Source of the DNA: Dacryopinax spathularia
Taxonomy: Eukaryota > Basidiomycota > Dacrymycetes > Dacrymycetales > Dacrymycetaceae
Direction: 5' to 3'
Length of the DNA: 64,000 nucleotides
NCBI GenBank assembly: GCA_037974965.1
Contig: JBBPFI010000005.1
Location: 1,302,001-1,366,000, forward strand
A program made the position numbers and the translations under genes. Under the pieces are notes generated by a model. That model made no database searches. It was given only the letters and a program-made list of their open reading frames with translations, and had not been told where the DNA came from. Below are positions 11,242 to 22,549 of the stretch, piece after piece. Numbering within the stretch: the stretch's first letter is position 1; each line of letters opens with the position of its first letter.

Positions 11242-14062
11242 ATGCATTCATACTCCTCAACCCCATACACATCCTCATCCCCCGCCCTCCCTCCATCATC
11301 ATACGACCCAACCCCCGAGGACAGATCAACCGAATCAGCCCCATTCATCGGAGGGTTCCAACCCCCTTCCCGCTCATCAACCAACCCAAACCTGCCGCCC
11401 TATCTCTCGCAGTATTCCCTCTCCGGTCAACCGCAGGCTGGAGGAGGACAAGGGTATCCGAGTAGGCAGGGCACGCCGTTCAAGCCTGTTAGTTCGGCGG
11501 ACTACTACGCCGCGCCCGTGGACGAGCCAGACCAAGGACCGGAGATGCGCGAGCTCCCCAGAGCGGGGTACGCATCAGGCCTCCCAACCGGCGCTGGAGG
11601 AGGAGCAGGAGCAGGGGCAGCCTACATGGGAGACGGGGTCGCTCGCCCCCGAGGTGGCGGAAGGCCGTACGCCGTCCCGAGAAGACGGCGCCCGCGCTTC
11701 TTCTGGTGGCTCGTCGGCTTTGCGATCTTCGCCATCATAGTCCTCGCCGTAGTCCTCCCCGTATACTTCACCGTCGGCCGGCATCACTCCTCCTCCTCCT
11801 CCAGCTCCTCTTCCTCCTCTTCCTCCGGCTCCTCAGACCCAACCCAACCCGCCCCCGCTTTCTCAGGGGCCATAACGGGCGGCGATGGCAGCACCCTAAC
11901 GTTCGAGGATGGGACGACGATGACGTACTCGAATCCGTTTGGGGGTTATTGGTATTTTGACCCTTCGGATCCTTTCAATGACGGGGCGAGGGCGCAGAGC
12001 TGGGTGCCGGCGTTGAATGAGAGTTGGAGGTGGGGGGTCGATTTGGTTAGGGGGTGCGTCCGTCCTTCCATCCGTATATCATCATTTCACCACTCCTTCC
12101 TCCTCCTCCACACATTCTTTCCTACGTCCTCTCTGCATCCTCTTAGCTCCGCCACTTCTTCCTCACTCTCGTCCTGCCTGGCCTGGCGCTGGCGAGAGAC
12201 TTCCCGGGCCCAGACTTGCTTCCCCTGCTAAAATTGGCGCATATATGCTAACTCTTCTCTTTGCTATCGCTGCAGAGTAAACCTCGGCGGCTGGCTAGTC
12301 CCCGAACCATTCATCGTCCCCTCCCTCTTCGAGCCCTACCAGTCTGGCGACTGCGCGCCGCCCTATAACGCGCAGGACGAGTGGACGCTTATGGGGTGTA
12401 TGAACAAGGATGGGAACGCGACCGAGTTGATGGATGAACATTATCGGACTTTTATCGTGCGTCCCCCCATTCCCACATCCTCGTCCCCAGCAAGCTGACC
12501 GCTCGCGCGCCCGCTCGCCGCAGACCGAAGCCGACTTTGCCCGTATCGCCGGCGCCGGTCTCTCCTGGGTGCGCATCCCCGTCCCATTCTGGATGATCGA
12601 GACCTACCCGAACGAACCCTTCATCCCGCATCTCTCCTGGCAATACTTCCTCAAGGCCATCCAATGGGCGCGTAAATACGGGCTCAGAATCAACATGGAC
12701 CTGCACACCATCCCCGGCAGCCAGAACGGATGGAATCATTCTGGCAAGCTGGGGCCCATTAACTTCTTGTTTGGCGTGATGGGGATCGCGAACGCTCAGC
12801 GGACGCTGGCGTACTTGAGGACGCTGACGGAGTTTGTGAGCCAGCCGGAGTATAGGAATGTCGTCCAGATGTTTGGGATCGTTAATGAGGCTTGGATGCC
12901 CACGATCGGGCAGCACGAGCTGCAGAATTTGTGCGTCCGCTCCACTCTCTCTCCACTCTCCTCTCCTTTTCCGTACTGTGGGCAGGCAGGCTAACGAAAC
13001 GTTCCCAGCTATCTCGAAGCGCACGACCTGATCCGCAACATCACCGGTTTCGGCGCAGGGAACGGCCCGTTCATAACGATCCACGACGGGTTCGCGGGGA
13101 TGCAAGCCTGGGCCGGCTACCTCAGCGGGTCCGACCGGATCGGGCTCGACACGCACCCCTACTTCGCGTTCAACTCCCCCGCCTCGGTCGCTCCCCCCAG
13201 CACATTCGTGCCCCAACCTTGTTCCGGCTGGGGCCCGGAATTGAACACCAGTATGCAGCAGTTCGGCTTCTCCATGGCGGGCGAATGGGCTGTAGCGCCA
13301 AACGACTGCGGTCTGTGGGTGAACGGCGTCGGCCTTGGCAACCGAGTCGAGGGGACCTACCCGGGAAGTACAGCTGTAGGGAGCTGTAATCAGTCCAACG
13401 CCTGGGAAACCTGGGACGCGACGTACAAGCAAGGTCTGCACGATCTCGCATTGAGCACGATGGACGCGCTCCAAAACTGGTTCTACTGGACCTGGAAGAT
13501 CGGCAATTCCTCCGTCACCGGGCGGGTCGAGTCGCCTTTCTGGTCATACTCGCTCGGACTAGACAACGGCTGGATCCCCCCTGATCCGAGAGCGGCAGTC
13601 GGGTTCTGCCAGGCGAGCGCGGGCGTATCCATGACTGTTCCGTTTGACGGCACGCTCAGCGCCTGGCAGACTGGCGGCGCGGGGGCAGGGACGATCGCTC
13701 CGGATCAGAGAAGCTCGTACGGCGTCTGGCCAATAACAAGCATGAACAACGCTACCTCCAGCCCGTACCTCGCGCCCACGGACGTCGTCCGCCTGCCGCA
13801 GTACACCCCCACGGGTGCGATCCTCACCCTTCCAGGGCCGACGTTCACTACGCCCAGCAGTACGCAGACTGCGGATGCGGGCGATGGATGGGTGAACCCG
13901 AGTGATACAATGGGGTATTATGAGCCTATTCAGGGGTGCGATTATCCGGATCAGTGGGTCGCGGTGGGGGTCGCGATACCTACTGGGAACTGTGGGCAGA
14001 TGGTGGCTAAGCGGGGGTTGGAGGCGAGGAAGGCCGAGCCAACGCCGCCGCCACGGATCTGA
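11242..14062 (+). CDS. Membrane-anchored glucan 1,3-beta-glucosidase (GH5)
   Basis: Four exons (11242-12053, 12276-12456, 12524-12930, 13009-14062) give about 817 aa. It is a type II membrane protein. A Ser/Pro/Gly-rich cytoplasmic tail of about 140 aa leads to basic residues and one span (FFWWLVGFAIFAIIVLAVV), then a run of serines coded by TCC/TCT repeats, then the catalytic domain. The GH5 fold is recognisable from VRGVNLGGWLVPEPF, WVRIPVPFW, the acid/base region IVNEAW and the nucleophile region AGEWA. The arrangement matches fungal exo-1,3-beta-glucanases of the Exg/ExgD type, which remodel cell-wall glucan at the cell surface. Introns are 222, 67 and 78 nt. The C-terminal 150 residues after the barrel are Pro/Thr-rich and variable. 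Confidence 0.9.
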
Positions 14063-15120
14063 TCAAAACCCCTCATCATGCGATTTCCATGGTCGGCCTA
14101 TGACCCGTTCCTTAGGGTCACACGATCGATCAGGACGATAACGACAGTCAACGTTTCTCTAGAGCCGCGCCCAAACCTGGGGTCGCGGCCTGTTTCGCAC
14201 TTGCGTTTCTCTCATGCTTTATATTTTCCTCGCATCGACCGGACGACTCTCACGTTTCACCATAATATGGACTATCTATCTCTCCTCTTCTCGCTCTCTC
14301 TGGCTTTTCTGCTTCTCTCTGGCTCTGTCTGTCGAAGTCTACTATATACGGTACGCTCGGTCCAGTACATGCTGTTTCTCCAAGGACTGTCTGCCTGCTG
14401 CCTGCTGTAGCCAGTTGTAGCCCTCACGAATCGGAAGTTATGTCAACTTTGTCTCGCTGGAAAGACTTGGACTAGCAGGGCTCAGTGAACTTCCTCCCGG
14501 AGATCACGACCGAAGGTGCTGAGATAACTCCCCTCGCCTAAACAGTCCGCGGAGATTTTCGGCGGTTTCGCCGACCAAATCGTTGTTGCTCTCCACGGAC
14601 CAACCGCTTCAGTGAGCTGCGTCGAGCGCTCATCGCCATGACCACATTGCTAATCCAGACAATTACAAATCTCTCCAACTTCCCGAATCAACACAGCCTT
14701 AAATGTAGAAGCCAGCGACTTCCGAACCCTTTCCCGAGCTTTGCCGCAAAAGAAGCATGAAAGGCGCGCGTCTCCAGCGCAGTCCAGCAAGCACTCCGCG
14801 CCGATGCTCTCGATATGGAAACTTCCCTCGGCCTCGAGCCCGAAAAGTTGTAATAAACGCTCGTGGGGAAGGGTGCAAGCCGACAATGAGGTATAGGTAT
14901 CGGTGCATGGCACATGAGTATCTCTTATCTGACTACAACTCAGATCGACTCAGCCCATGTTGATCGCACCCCGGCCTCCCGAACACGAACCATTCCCTGT
15001 CTGTCTTGTGCTTAAGTCAGCCCGCAAGATGAAGAGCGATATATAGGCTGCTCAGTACTACGTCGCGGTCTCGTTCGATTGGTTCTGGTCGACCTCTAAA
15101 GTCGCCTCTGTGAGGCTACA
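14063..15120. other. Intergenic region between two rightward genes
   Basis: About 1.06 kb with no convincing gene. A TATATAG element at 15040-15046 lies about 75 bp upstream of the next ATG and is a plausible TATA box. A small minus-strand open frame at 14650-14913 was considered and set aside. Confidence 0.4.
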
Positions 15121-16318
15121 ATGGCGTCCCCCACGCTCGACGGCCCGAACATGATTGGGATCTTCCTGGGTTCAGTCCTGTATGGTTCGTAAGCGCTCTG
15201 TCATTGTCCAAGGACCTGCTTCACAGGACACGCAGGAACTTTCTTGGCGATGTGCATCAACCTCCTCTGGCGGTCCTGGCGAGGGATCATCCGTTTGCCA
15301 TTGTTTCTCCTCTGCTCGGCTGTTGCGCTCCTACTGTCGACGACCGCCTTCACAGTCGTTTTCATGGACTATCTGTACGAAGGCTTTGTAACATATCGCG
15401 ACACTATCGGCCCGGTCGTATACTTTGAGGAAGACCGTTGGCAGGAGACGACGATCTCAGCCTTGAACATCTTTGAGCAAGCCCTTGCGGATGGAATTCT
15501 GGTAGGCCACCTTTTCCGTATAGTGTGAACGATGCTGAAGTTCGTACAGGTCTATCGATGTTGGCTCATCTGGAGCAAGGGTCGGCTCATCTTGGTCATT
15601 ACGGCCATACCATATGTCGCTGCTATTCGTGCGTGCCTCCCTTTTCCGACGTTCGACGGCAACTCAGCATGAACTCTCTTAGTATTCTCTTGTATCGCTC
15701 TGGCAGCCGCCTCCCCGACGAGCGAGCTCTTCAATATGTTCCAAAGCACCTTCGCCCAGTGGGTTCATATCTGGACTGGCGTCTCCCTCGGCCAGAACGC
15801 GCTCACATACCTGCTGATCATTGGCCGCATCTGGCACACTGCAAGACGGTCCACCTCGGCATTTGGCAAGACCTCCTTTACGCCGGTTATCATTAGGCTG
15901 TTGTCGATGGGCTGCATATATTTGCTCCTGATTACGCTGCTGCTTGTGACGAATCTGCATTCGAGCGGAGGATATGTGGTGATATGTCATATCGTAAGTC
16001 ATCTTTCCGTCAGCAGCTCGTGCCAGCGCTTACGTCACGGAACATTCCAGTGGTCGCCTGTTTCGGTAAGTGCAGAATTCGATAGGCTTCAGTGTGCGAT
16101 TGCTGATCTCATTCCAGGGCATCGTCTTCCTGTCCCTCATAGTCCCGACAAAACGCCTAACGCAAACCGCTCTCGAGCACGAACTTCTCCAGTCTCCTCG
16201 AAGCCGGCGAACGAGACCTAGCACCCTCATGCTAGGTGGGAGCAGGGAGCAGACAGAGGAGGGAGTGACGAGCGTGCCGTCTGAGTTCAAAGTTCCGGAG
16301 TTGGAGGAGTTGGCTTGA
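15121..16318 (+). CDS. Basidiomycete multi-pass membrane protein, DUF6534-like
   Basis: Six exons (15121-15184, 15227-15501, 15550-15628, 15683-15993, 16051-16065, 16118-16318) give about 314 aa, including a 15-nt micro-exon coding WSPVS. The start MASPTLDGPNMIGIFLGSVL, the spans LPLFLLCSAVALLLSTTAF and CIYLLLITLLLVTNLH, and the VYRCWLIWSKGRLILV segment after a conserved splice site are typical of the large basidiomycete family with about seven spans often labelled DUF6534. I count six to seven hydrophobic stretches; the tail is short and charged. Function is unknown; receptor-like roles have been speculated for such families. The family name is from recall of its N-terminal pattern. Confidence 0.65.
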
Positions 16319-16730
16319 GGCTGCTTCATCCGGATGGCCAATGGTCCTTTGGGTCCATTGTGCAGTACTGTAAGGGTTCCTCGTGTATCTCGATATTTAT
16401 ACCTTGCTTTGTTCCTGTATTCCCATGACGACATCTGCTACCGGTGCTATAACTGTAATTCATTCCCATTTCGTATTGTTTAGGGATCAGCATCGAGATG
16501 TACTCCGGAGCAACGTTCAGTCTGAAAGCGCACTTCTCGGCAGAACAAGAGCGTGAAAGCACAACTGCAGGAGGCTCAGGAAGCGAGAGACGGTGGGCAG
16601 TCCACAGACAATAAAACATCAACGTAACTTCCATTGTCATTTAATTTTCTCTAGTTGACCGATACAGGCCGATCTTAAAAGCACCTTGCAATACCGAGTA
16701 CCGACTGGACTGTGACATGGAGTAAGACAT
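16319..16730. other. Convergent 3' region
   Basis: About 410 bp between the convergent ends of the multi-pass membrane gene (+) and NDK (-). It is expected to hold both 3' UTRs. I see no gene. Confidence 0.4.
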
Positions 16731-17350
16731 TTACTCGAAGACCCACTCAGCGGAGGCCAGAGTGTGCTGGATAACGCCCTCAGGGAACCAGCTGCACACC
16801 CCGTCAGTACTAACCACGATAGAAGTAAGGAAGGCACGTACAGAGCAATCTCCTTCTCGGCGCTCTCGACGGAGTCCGAGCCGTGGCAGATGTTGCGGCC
16901 CACAGCAAGGGCGTAGTCACCGCGGATCGTGCCGGGGGCGGAAGCGAGCGGGTTGGTGGCGCCAAGCATGGACCGGCCGGTCTTGACGGCGTCCAGGCCC
17001 TCCCAGACCATGGCGACAACAGGGCCAGAGGCCATGTACTTGATCAGGCCGGGGAAGAAGGGCTTCTCCTTGAGGTCGGCATAGTCTGAAAGCGTGTTAG
17101 TAATCAGGGGAGGATAGACAATAGAGGTGAGTTGGACTGACGCTTCTCGAGGTGCTCCTTGGTGGCGTGGACGAGCTTGAGGGCAACGAGCTTGAAGCCG
17201 CGCTTCTCGAAGCGAGCGATGATCTCGCCGACGAGTCCACGCTGGACACCGTCCGGCTACAATGCACTCGTCAGTCCCAGAGCTCATATGGGTATGTGCA
17301 TGTATGCGCACCTTCACCATGATGTAGGTCCTCTCAGCGTTGTTCGGCAT
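16731..17350 (-). CDS. Nucleoside diphosphate kinase
   Basis: Four exons (17350-17312, 17256-17142, 17085-16842, 16791-16731) give 152 aa, the usual length. The enzyme moves the terminal phosphate from ATP to nucleoside diphosphates through a phosphohistidine. The active-site block [16 protein letters not shown] carries the catalytic His, and the ATP-binding and core blocks TYIMVKPDGVQRG and RSMLGATNP are complete. The protein ends WVFE, as many fungal NDKs do. Exon 2 is followed by a GTCAGT donor. The start codon lies 381 bp from that of the divergent QCR7 gene, so the two may share a promoter. It is almost certainly a cytosolic housekeeping gene. Confidence 0.96.
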
Positions 17351-17731
17351 GCTATATGCGCATACATTCAGCTTTTACTGCCTAATTCCACAGCCCAATC
17401 AACGTACATGACTTTCTGTTCGACTTGTGTAGTGCTATTCAACTGGATACTCTGCAGGCTAAATGGCCAGAAAGCAAGTGCGACGGGTACGAGAGTGAGG
17501 AGGAAAGCAAGCGGTGGTAGTCGAGAGAAAAGGTGCATGCAAAAGGCTGCAGCGTTGCCAGGGCGTGGGCGGCCAGAGACGAAAGGGTCCGAGGCGGTTT
17601 TCTGCACGCACGTGCAAATGCTTCCGGTGCGTCACTCCGTTCCGCCCGCTTCCGTCCGAGTGCTCCTCGTCGTCCAATCGATCGTCCTCGTCGCTCCTCC
17701 CAACGTATACAGACAAACGACAACGAACAAG
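17351..17731. promoter_or_regulatory. Putative bidirectional promoter, NDK / QCR7
   Basis: 381 bp between divergently transcribed housekeeping genes. I see no clear TATA box; the right half is CG- and CT-rich. Open frames crossing it are short and without homology. Confidence 0.45.
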
Positions 17732-18359
17732 ATGTTGGTTGGCGGTCCGCTCGGTATCTCCTTCGCGAAGCAGATCCGCGCCAACCGCACTCTTTACCGC
17801 TGGATCAAGCCTATCGCGGCGTGGTATGCCCATATCTCCGGGTACAGGCAGCACGGCCTGCGATATGACGACCTCAGTATGTACTAGCTCCTAGGCATGA
17901 GCTGTGCTCATCTGACACCGATGATAGTCATGGAGGAGAATGAGACTGTCCAGAAGGTGCGCTTGTCTTGCTTGCCGCTAAGCAAAGTATTGACGCGTTG
18001 TATAGGCTCTCAGCCGTTTGAGCAACAAGGAGGCGTACGACCGCGTTTGGCGTCACAGAGTCGCGATGCAACAGTCGGTGCTGCACAGGGAGCTGCCCAA
18101 GGAGCAGTGGACTAAGCCTGAAGATGTGAGTGGCGCTCTCTGGACTTTGGATATGTGCAATGTGGCTGCAGTCGTCCAACTATTGGACCACACCCGTTCT
18201 CCCCATGACCCGCCTCATCCGTCATGCCCAACCACCCAATCATGGTACTGACATGCTAAACAGGACGTCCGCTACCTCACTCCGCTCATCGAGGAAGTCA
18301 TCGCCGAGGAGAAGGAGAGGCGGGAGCTGGACACGATCGAGGTCGTGAGGAAGAAATAG
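17732..18359 (+). CDS. QCR7: Cytochrome b-c1 complex subunit 7 (ubiquinol-cytochrome c reductase 14 kDa subunit)
   Basis: Four exons (17732-17876, 17928-17956, 18006-18125, 18264-18359) give 129 aa, matching the size of yeast Qcr7. The blocks [53 protein letters not shown] and [20 protein letters not shown] are diagnostic. The protein sits on the matrix side of complex III and helps assemble cytochrome b. Exon 2 is only 29 nt. It has no long cleavable presequence, as in the family. Confidence 0.96.
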
Positions 18360-19283
18360 ATGTGCTTGCCCACCCTCTTCTCTCTTTATCGGAGGATCAG
18401 AGCGGCCATGTAATGTGGTGGAAAGACAAAAGTACTTTATTCGCCAAATTCCTGCAATGTCTATTTCTTGCAAACATTCGCTTGGCGCCGTACGGCGATG
18501 AACGTGCCGTGCGGCTGCTCTGTATGCCGCGGTTGGTAGGGCCGAACTCTTATCGACATGCACAGAATGCGGACGACATTCATCCACGCATCCTTTGCAT
18601 AGCTTTTCTGGCTACTTCGCAGCGGCCTCCCAGGCTGAGTTTGTGCACGGTCAGCAATTGTAGTGAGCTGAGCCCGTACTGAGCTTAGCCGGTAGCTTGT
18701 CATAGGCTCGAACAACAAGTGTTGCCGCCGCTTGCCACGGGCGGACGAAGTTCCTTCTACTTACCGCTGCCGGCCATTGGACTGCCCCGTCTCTGCCACA
18801 ATGGCCAACAGCCGCATCGATGCGGCTACGCTATGCACTCAGCGTCGTTTCCACGACCATCTCCGGCAAGCATCCTCGTGCAACCGCCAATGCCATCTGA
18901 CGGCAGTATGCTACCGAACCGCAAGGCCACCATCGTCAGGCATCGGAAGCAGCGCGCACTGGCCAGGATCATGTTACATCTCAACCTGGTTTTGTAGCAA
19001 CTGTCTGCTCTACAAACCGGCCTAAGCACCAGAGATGGAGCTTCTGCATTACAGAACCTCCGTTGCTACTCGCCGCGCTGGATGGAGCTCCGGGCCTCTG
19101 GCCTCGATCGTACTGGTCGACCTGGATATCGATACGCTTCATTAAACTGGTGCTGGCCTTTCCTCAACATGGTACTGCGAAGGGTCGCTCTTATAGACGG
19201 GCTTGCAGTACACGATGTCTGGTATAAGCTATCAAAGCGACGACCCACCTCATCCAGTACTGCCTTTCCCTATTTGAGACGCG
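18360..19283. other. Intergenic region
   Basis: About 920 bp between QCR7 and the first of the tandem unknown genes. It contains short open frames only; I see no recognisable gene or repeat. Confidence 0.4.
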
Positions 19284-20554
19284 ATGTCCTCCCCCACCTC
19301 CCCCATCTTCGGATCCCGACTTCAGCGACTGGAGTGGTCCTTCGTCCAAGCACGAACCACAACAGGTTCAGAACTTCTCTGGTTCAGCCAAAAGTATGCT
19401 CTCCAACTAGAGAGCTACGACAACCGCACGCTCCTCTTTGTGCTCTTGGCTCCCGTGTATTCCACCCTGCCCGGTCAACAAAGACCACGCCTTCCGACGA
19501 AGTATTTCTTCCACCCTACGCGGGACTTTTACGATAATCAGTAAGTCAAGAGCAGCACTGAGCGTGAGACTTGAGGCTGACGAAGTACCAGAGCGAGAGA
19601 ATTCTTGGCGTCCCTAAATGATACGGGTAGATTTCTTCGCGTTCGGATTGCAACGTCGTGCTCAACAATGCCAGGATTCGGCTGCAGGAACATCGTGCTC
19701 TTGCCTGGAATACCGTGCGATGACGGTCCAATCGAGACACGATCGGTGATAGACGAGATTCAAGAGCAGCTGGATGTTCTCCACCGGGTGGGAGATATGT
19801 CTGTCTCATTCGATACCATCTGACAGAACATTAGGTCCGAACAGACAGCCAGACTCTCAAGGCAGAGCGGGAGAAAGGAAAAGGCCGTCCCGAAGAGCTA
19901 CCGATGAACGCCTCCGATTTTGTCTTCCACTTTCCGCGGATGTACTTGGACACGATGCCGCCTCATGGCGAGGAAGAGCCGTCCGAGGAATCCGTGGCAC
20001 GAAATGTACCGATCCATGGAGCCTCGTTCCCACTAGATTCCATTCCAGAAGAGGAGGCGAATCTCCTGGCGCACGAAGAAATCAACGGAAGCAGCCCTCC
20101 CGTAGATCGTGATGCGAGCCATGGCGTATCTGACTTTGACAGTTCGGGGTATCGTGCGCAATCTGAGGATTCCACCGATTCCGATACCGAAAATTCAGAT
20201 CTCAGGCATGAGTTTGAGCAAGCAACTTCGACAAGTAGCGAGGAATCGATGAGCACGGGATATTCCGATGTCAGCGATCTCCCGAGCGATATCTCGCAAA
20301 CATCACCCGACGAGGCAGAGGGAGCACAATCTCCGAAAGAGTCGGACGACGGTGACAGCGTCGACAGTCCCCGTCCACAGCCCGATCGTTCAGCGAAGAA
20401 TAACGAGAGAAAGGGACCGAGTCTTCCAACTGATAGGAACCAGAGCAAGTGGTGGTTGCCTTCGACCGAAACAGTGCTTAAGGCAGGTTTCGGGGCTCTT
20501 GCTCTCGGCGTACTCAGCTATTGTCTTGTCAAGCCGTACCTCCAGCGAGCATAG
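19284..20554 (+). CDS. Unknown protein with C-terminal membrane anchor (tandem paralogue 1)
   Basis: Best read as four exons (19284-19540, 19592-19626, 19675-19787, 19835-20554), about 374 aa. The 48-nt intron at 19627-19674 has no stop and keeps frame, so it could also be retained. I do not recognise the family. The N-terminal half is globular; near the end of the third exon is NIVLLPGIPCDDGP. Exon 4 has ASDFVFHFPRMYL, followed by about 180 residues very rich in Ser, Glu and Asp, then one C-terminal span (LKAGFGALALGVLSYCLV) with a short basic tail. This is the layout of a tail-anchored protein. The next gene downstream is a diverged copy with the same intron positions and matching motifs (VLVLPTHSSKGE, ASDFIHYYPRMHL). 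Location is inferred only. Confidence 0.6.
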
Positions 20555-21240
20555 ATCATATGTTAAACAAGAATGTTCTGTTTGTCAGCAAATGATTACT
20601 TAGATGATGCAAGAAACAGCTCTTCGTGCAATCATTGGCGTTTGCCTAAGGGCTTAACGTAACACGTAAGCCACCTCTCGTAAGCACGCGCCGGGGGAAC
20701 CGATCTCCTTCGGACGACGTCCACCCCCTTCTCACATCTTCGTACAAATTCCATCAATAGCCACCAACTGCTTCTCTACGTGATAACTCCATCTCATGGA
20801 TAAGCGGAGCCTGGTAAGGTGTCTCTGTATACCTCAGGAGGCGAGTAGCTGTGACCGCGAGTTGCGGCTATGCCAGGCCAGAAAATCAACACAGCCATGC
20901 CTGTGCATCTCGCTAGACTGTTGCCACTGGCTTTATCTCTCTATCAACAGATCTCCGCCAGTACTGGGCTGACCGTACTTGGTATGAATGTGTCCACTTC
21001 GCCGGAGCATTGCAGAGCAACATCGGTAGGAAAGTTGAGGCCATACCGATGACCGCAAGTTTGTGCTACCGCTGAGCTTAGGCTCTGGCCTGTTGACAAG
21101 TCACTGGCGCGCCATGACTGTCACTATGATCTGGAGTATGCCCGCAATACTTATTGCGGCTGGCCACAACTCGACTTGTACGATTGTCAGCTCCCCGTCG
21201 CCTGCAGTTACCTGACTATCCGCTCGAAAGACAACCGACA
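20555..21240. other. Intergenic region between tandem paralogues
   Basis: About 690 bp, with no gene seen. It should contain the 3' UTR of the first copy and the promoter of the second. Confidence 0.4.
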
Positions 21241-22382
21241 ATGCCGGACAATACACCCATCACTTCCCGCCTCTTTCAGCAAGCCGAGTTCGTCATCCCC
21301 GACCCAGCCAAAAAACGCTTCGTGCCTATGTGGAGATGTCGCCGCTTTGCGCTGGACCTACAATGCGCAAATAATCAGTCGATAAACGTGTTTCTCTTCT
21401 CGCCATATGAGATCCAACTGCAGTCGCATCTGCACATATCGCTCCCAGTGCTGTACATGTTCGGCGATGTGCAAAACTTCGATCTTCTTAGGTCCGTTTG
21501 TCCCTCTCCTGTCATGAGTCCTGACATTTGCTGACCGTAATGTAGCGCGAAAGACTTCATGGAAGAACGCCTAATGGACAAGAGTAAGCGTTTTCTCTTT
21601 CCCACTCCCGCTGGTCCAATCCTGACGAATCTGCGATAGGATTGCTGGACAAAGAGGTCCTCGTCCTACCAACCCATTCCTCCAAAGGCGAATGCCTTGA
21701 CACCAAAGCTGTCCTTCAAGAGCTACAAGACGAGCTCCTCCGGCCCCTTGATCTGGTAGGTCTATTTTTGAACCAATTGCCAGAAACCAGACCTGAGACC
21801 ACAGGCCAGATTCCGGAGGACATCGCCCATCTCAAGCCACGAAAGCGGAAGACTAGCCTCCCGAACAGACCACTTCCTGCATCCGATTTCATCCACTATT
21901 ATCCGCGTATGCACCTCCAGCGGGAGGAACGAGTCCGCGAGCAGGAGGAGATCACCGCTCCCGCCCAGGGGAGGAAGGCAGCATCCAAAGTTGCAGGTTA
22001 CGAGGTTGAGGAACCGACGAAGTCTCTCGCAGGCCAGCTTGCTACGAGCTCTGCGGCTAGAACGCCTGCGGACGGCGATGTCGAGGGTTCGGACTCCAGC
22101 ACGGAGTCCGAGGCGACTGCTCAGCAGCTGTTCTCCCCGCCGAAGAAGGATAGCGACTCGCTCAGCAGCGGCGGAAGCTGGATTGACGAAGTCGACGAGG
22201 AGATGATCAACCGCATCGAGCGCGAGACAGAAGACAAAGATGCAACGGCCAAAAAACGCAGCAAGTGTCCAGTCGAGGGTTGGAAGCTGACCGGCACAGT
22301 CGTCCTAGGCGGTGCTCTCCTCGGTGTAGGACTCATCGTTTACGGCCTTGTATACGCACGCCGCTTGAAGCGGTCTGCATGA
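21241..22382 (+). CDS. Unknown protein with C-terminal membrane anchor (tandem paralogue 2)
   Basis: Three exons (21241-21491, 21546-21583, 21640-22382) give about 343 aa. It is homologous to the preceding gene: the second and third exons begin at equivalent places and phases, and VLVLPTHSSKGECLDTK aligns with NIVLLPGIPCDDGPIET in the first copy. ASDFIHYYPRMHL aligns with ASDFVFHFPRMYL. An acidic, Ser-rich low-complexity region follows, then one hydrophobic span (LTGTVVLGGALLGVGLIVYG) and a basic end (RRLKRSA). The basic tail after the span suggests tail anchoring. The product is not recognised; the low-complexity region differs much more between the copies than the folded N-terminal part. 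Confidence 0.6.
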
Positions 22383-22549
22383 TCTTCTCGGGTGTGGGTG
22401 TATCATCTAGATTATTATCTCTTTCTCTTTCAGCCTGGAGTTGAGTTTGAGTGCCCTTTTATGATAAAACGAATGTGTCCTCTGTAAAAGTACATTGCGC
22501 ACTGGTTGATATGCAATATGATACTCTCAATGACCATCCATCGACAGTC

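Noticed and set aside
12452-13474. 340-codon minus-strand open frame over the GH5 gene
   Set aside because: Antisense shadow of the GH5 catalytic exons.
14650-14913. Minus-strand open frame of 87 codons with several cysteines (LDCAGDARLSCFFCGKA)
   Set aside because: No recognisable family, no supporting splice partners, and other frames over the same stretch are equally open.
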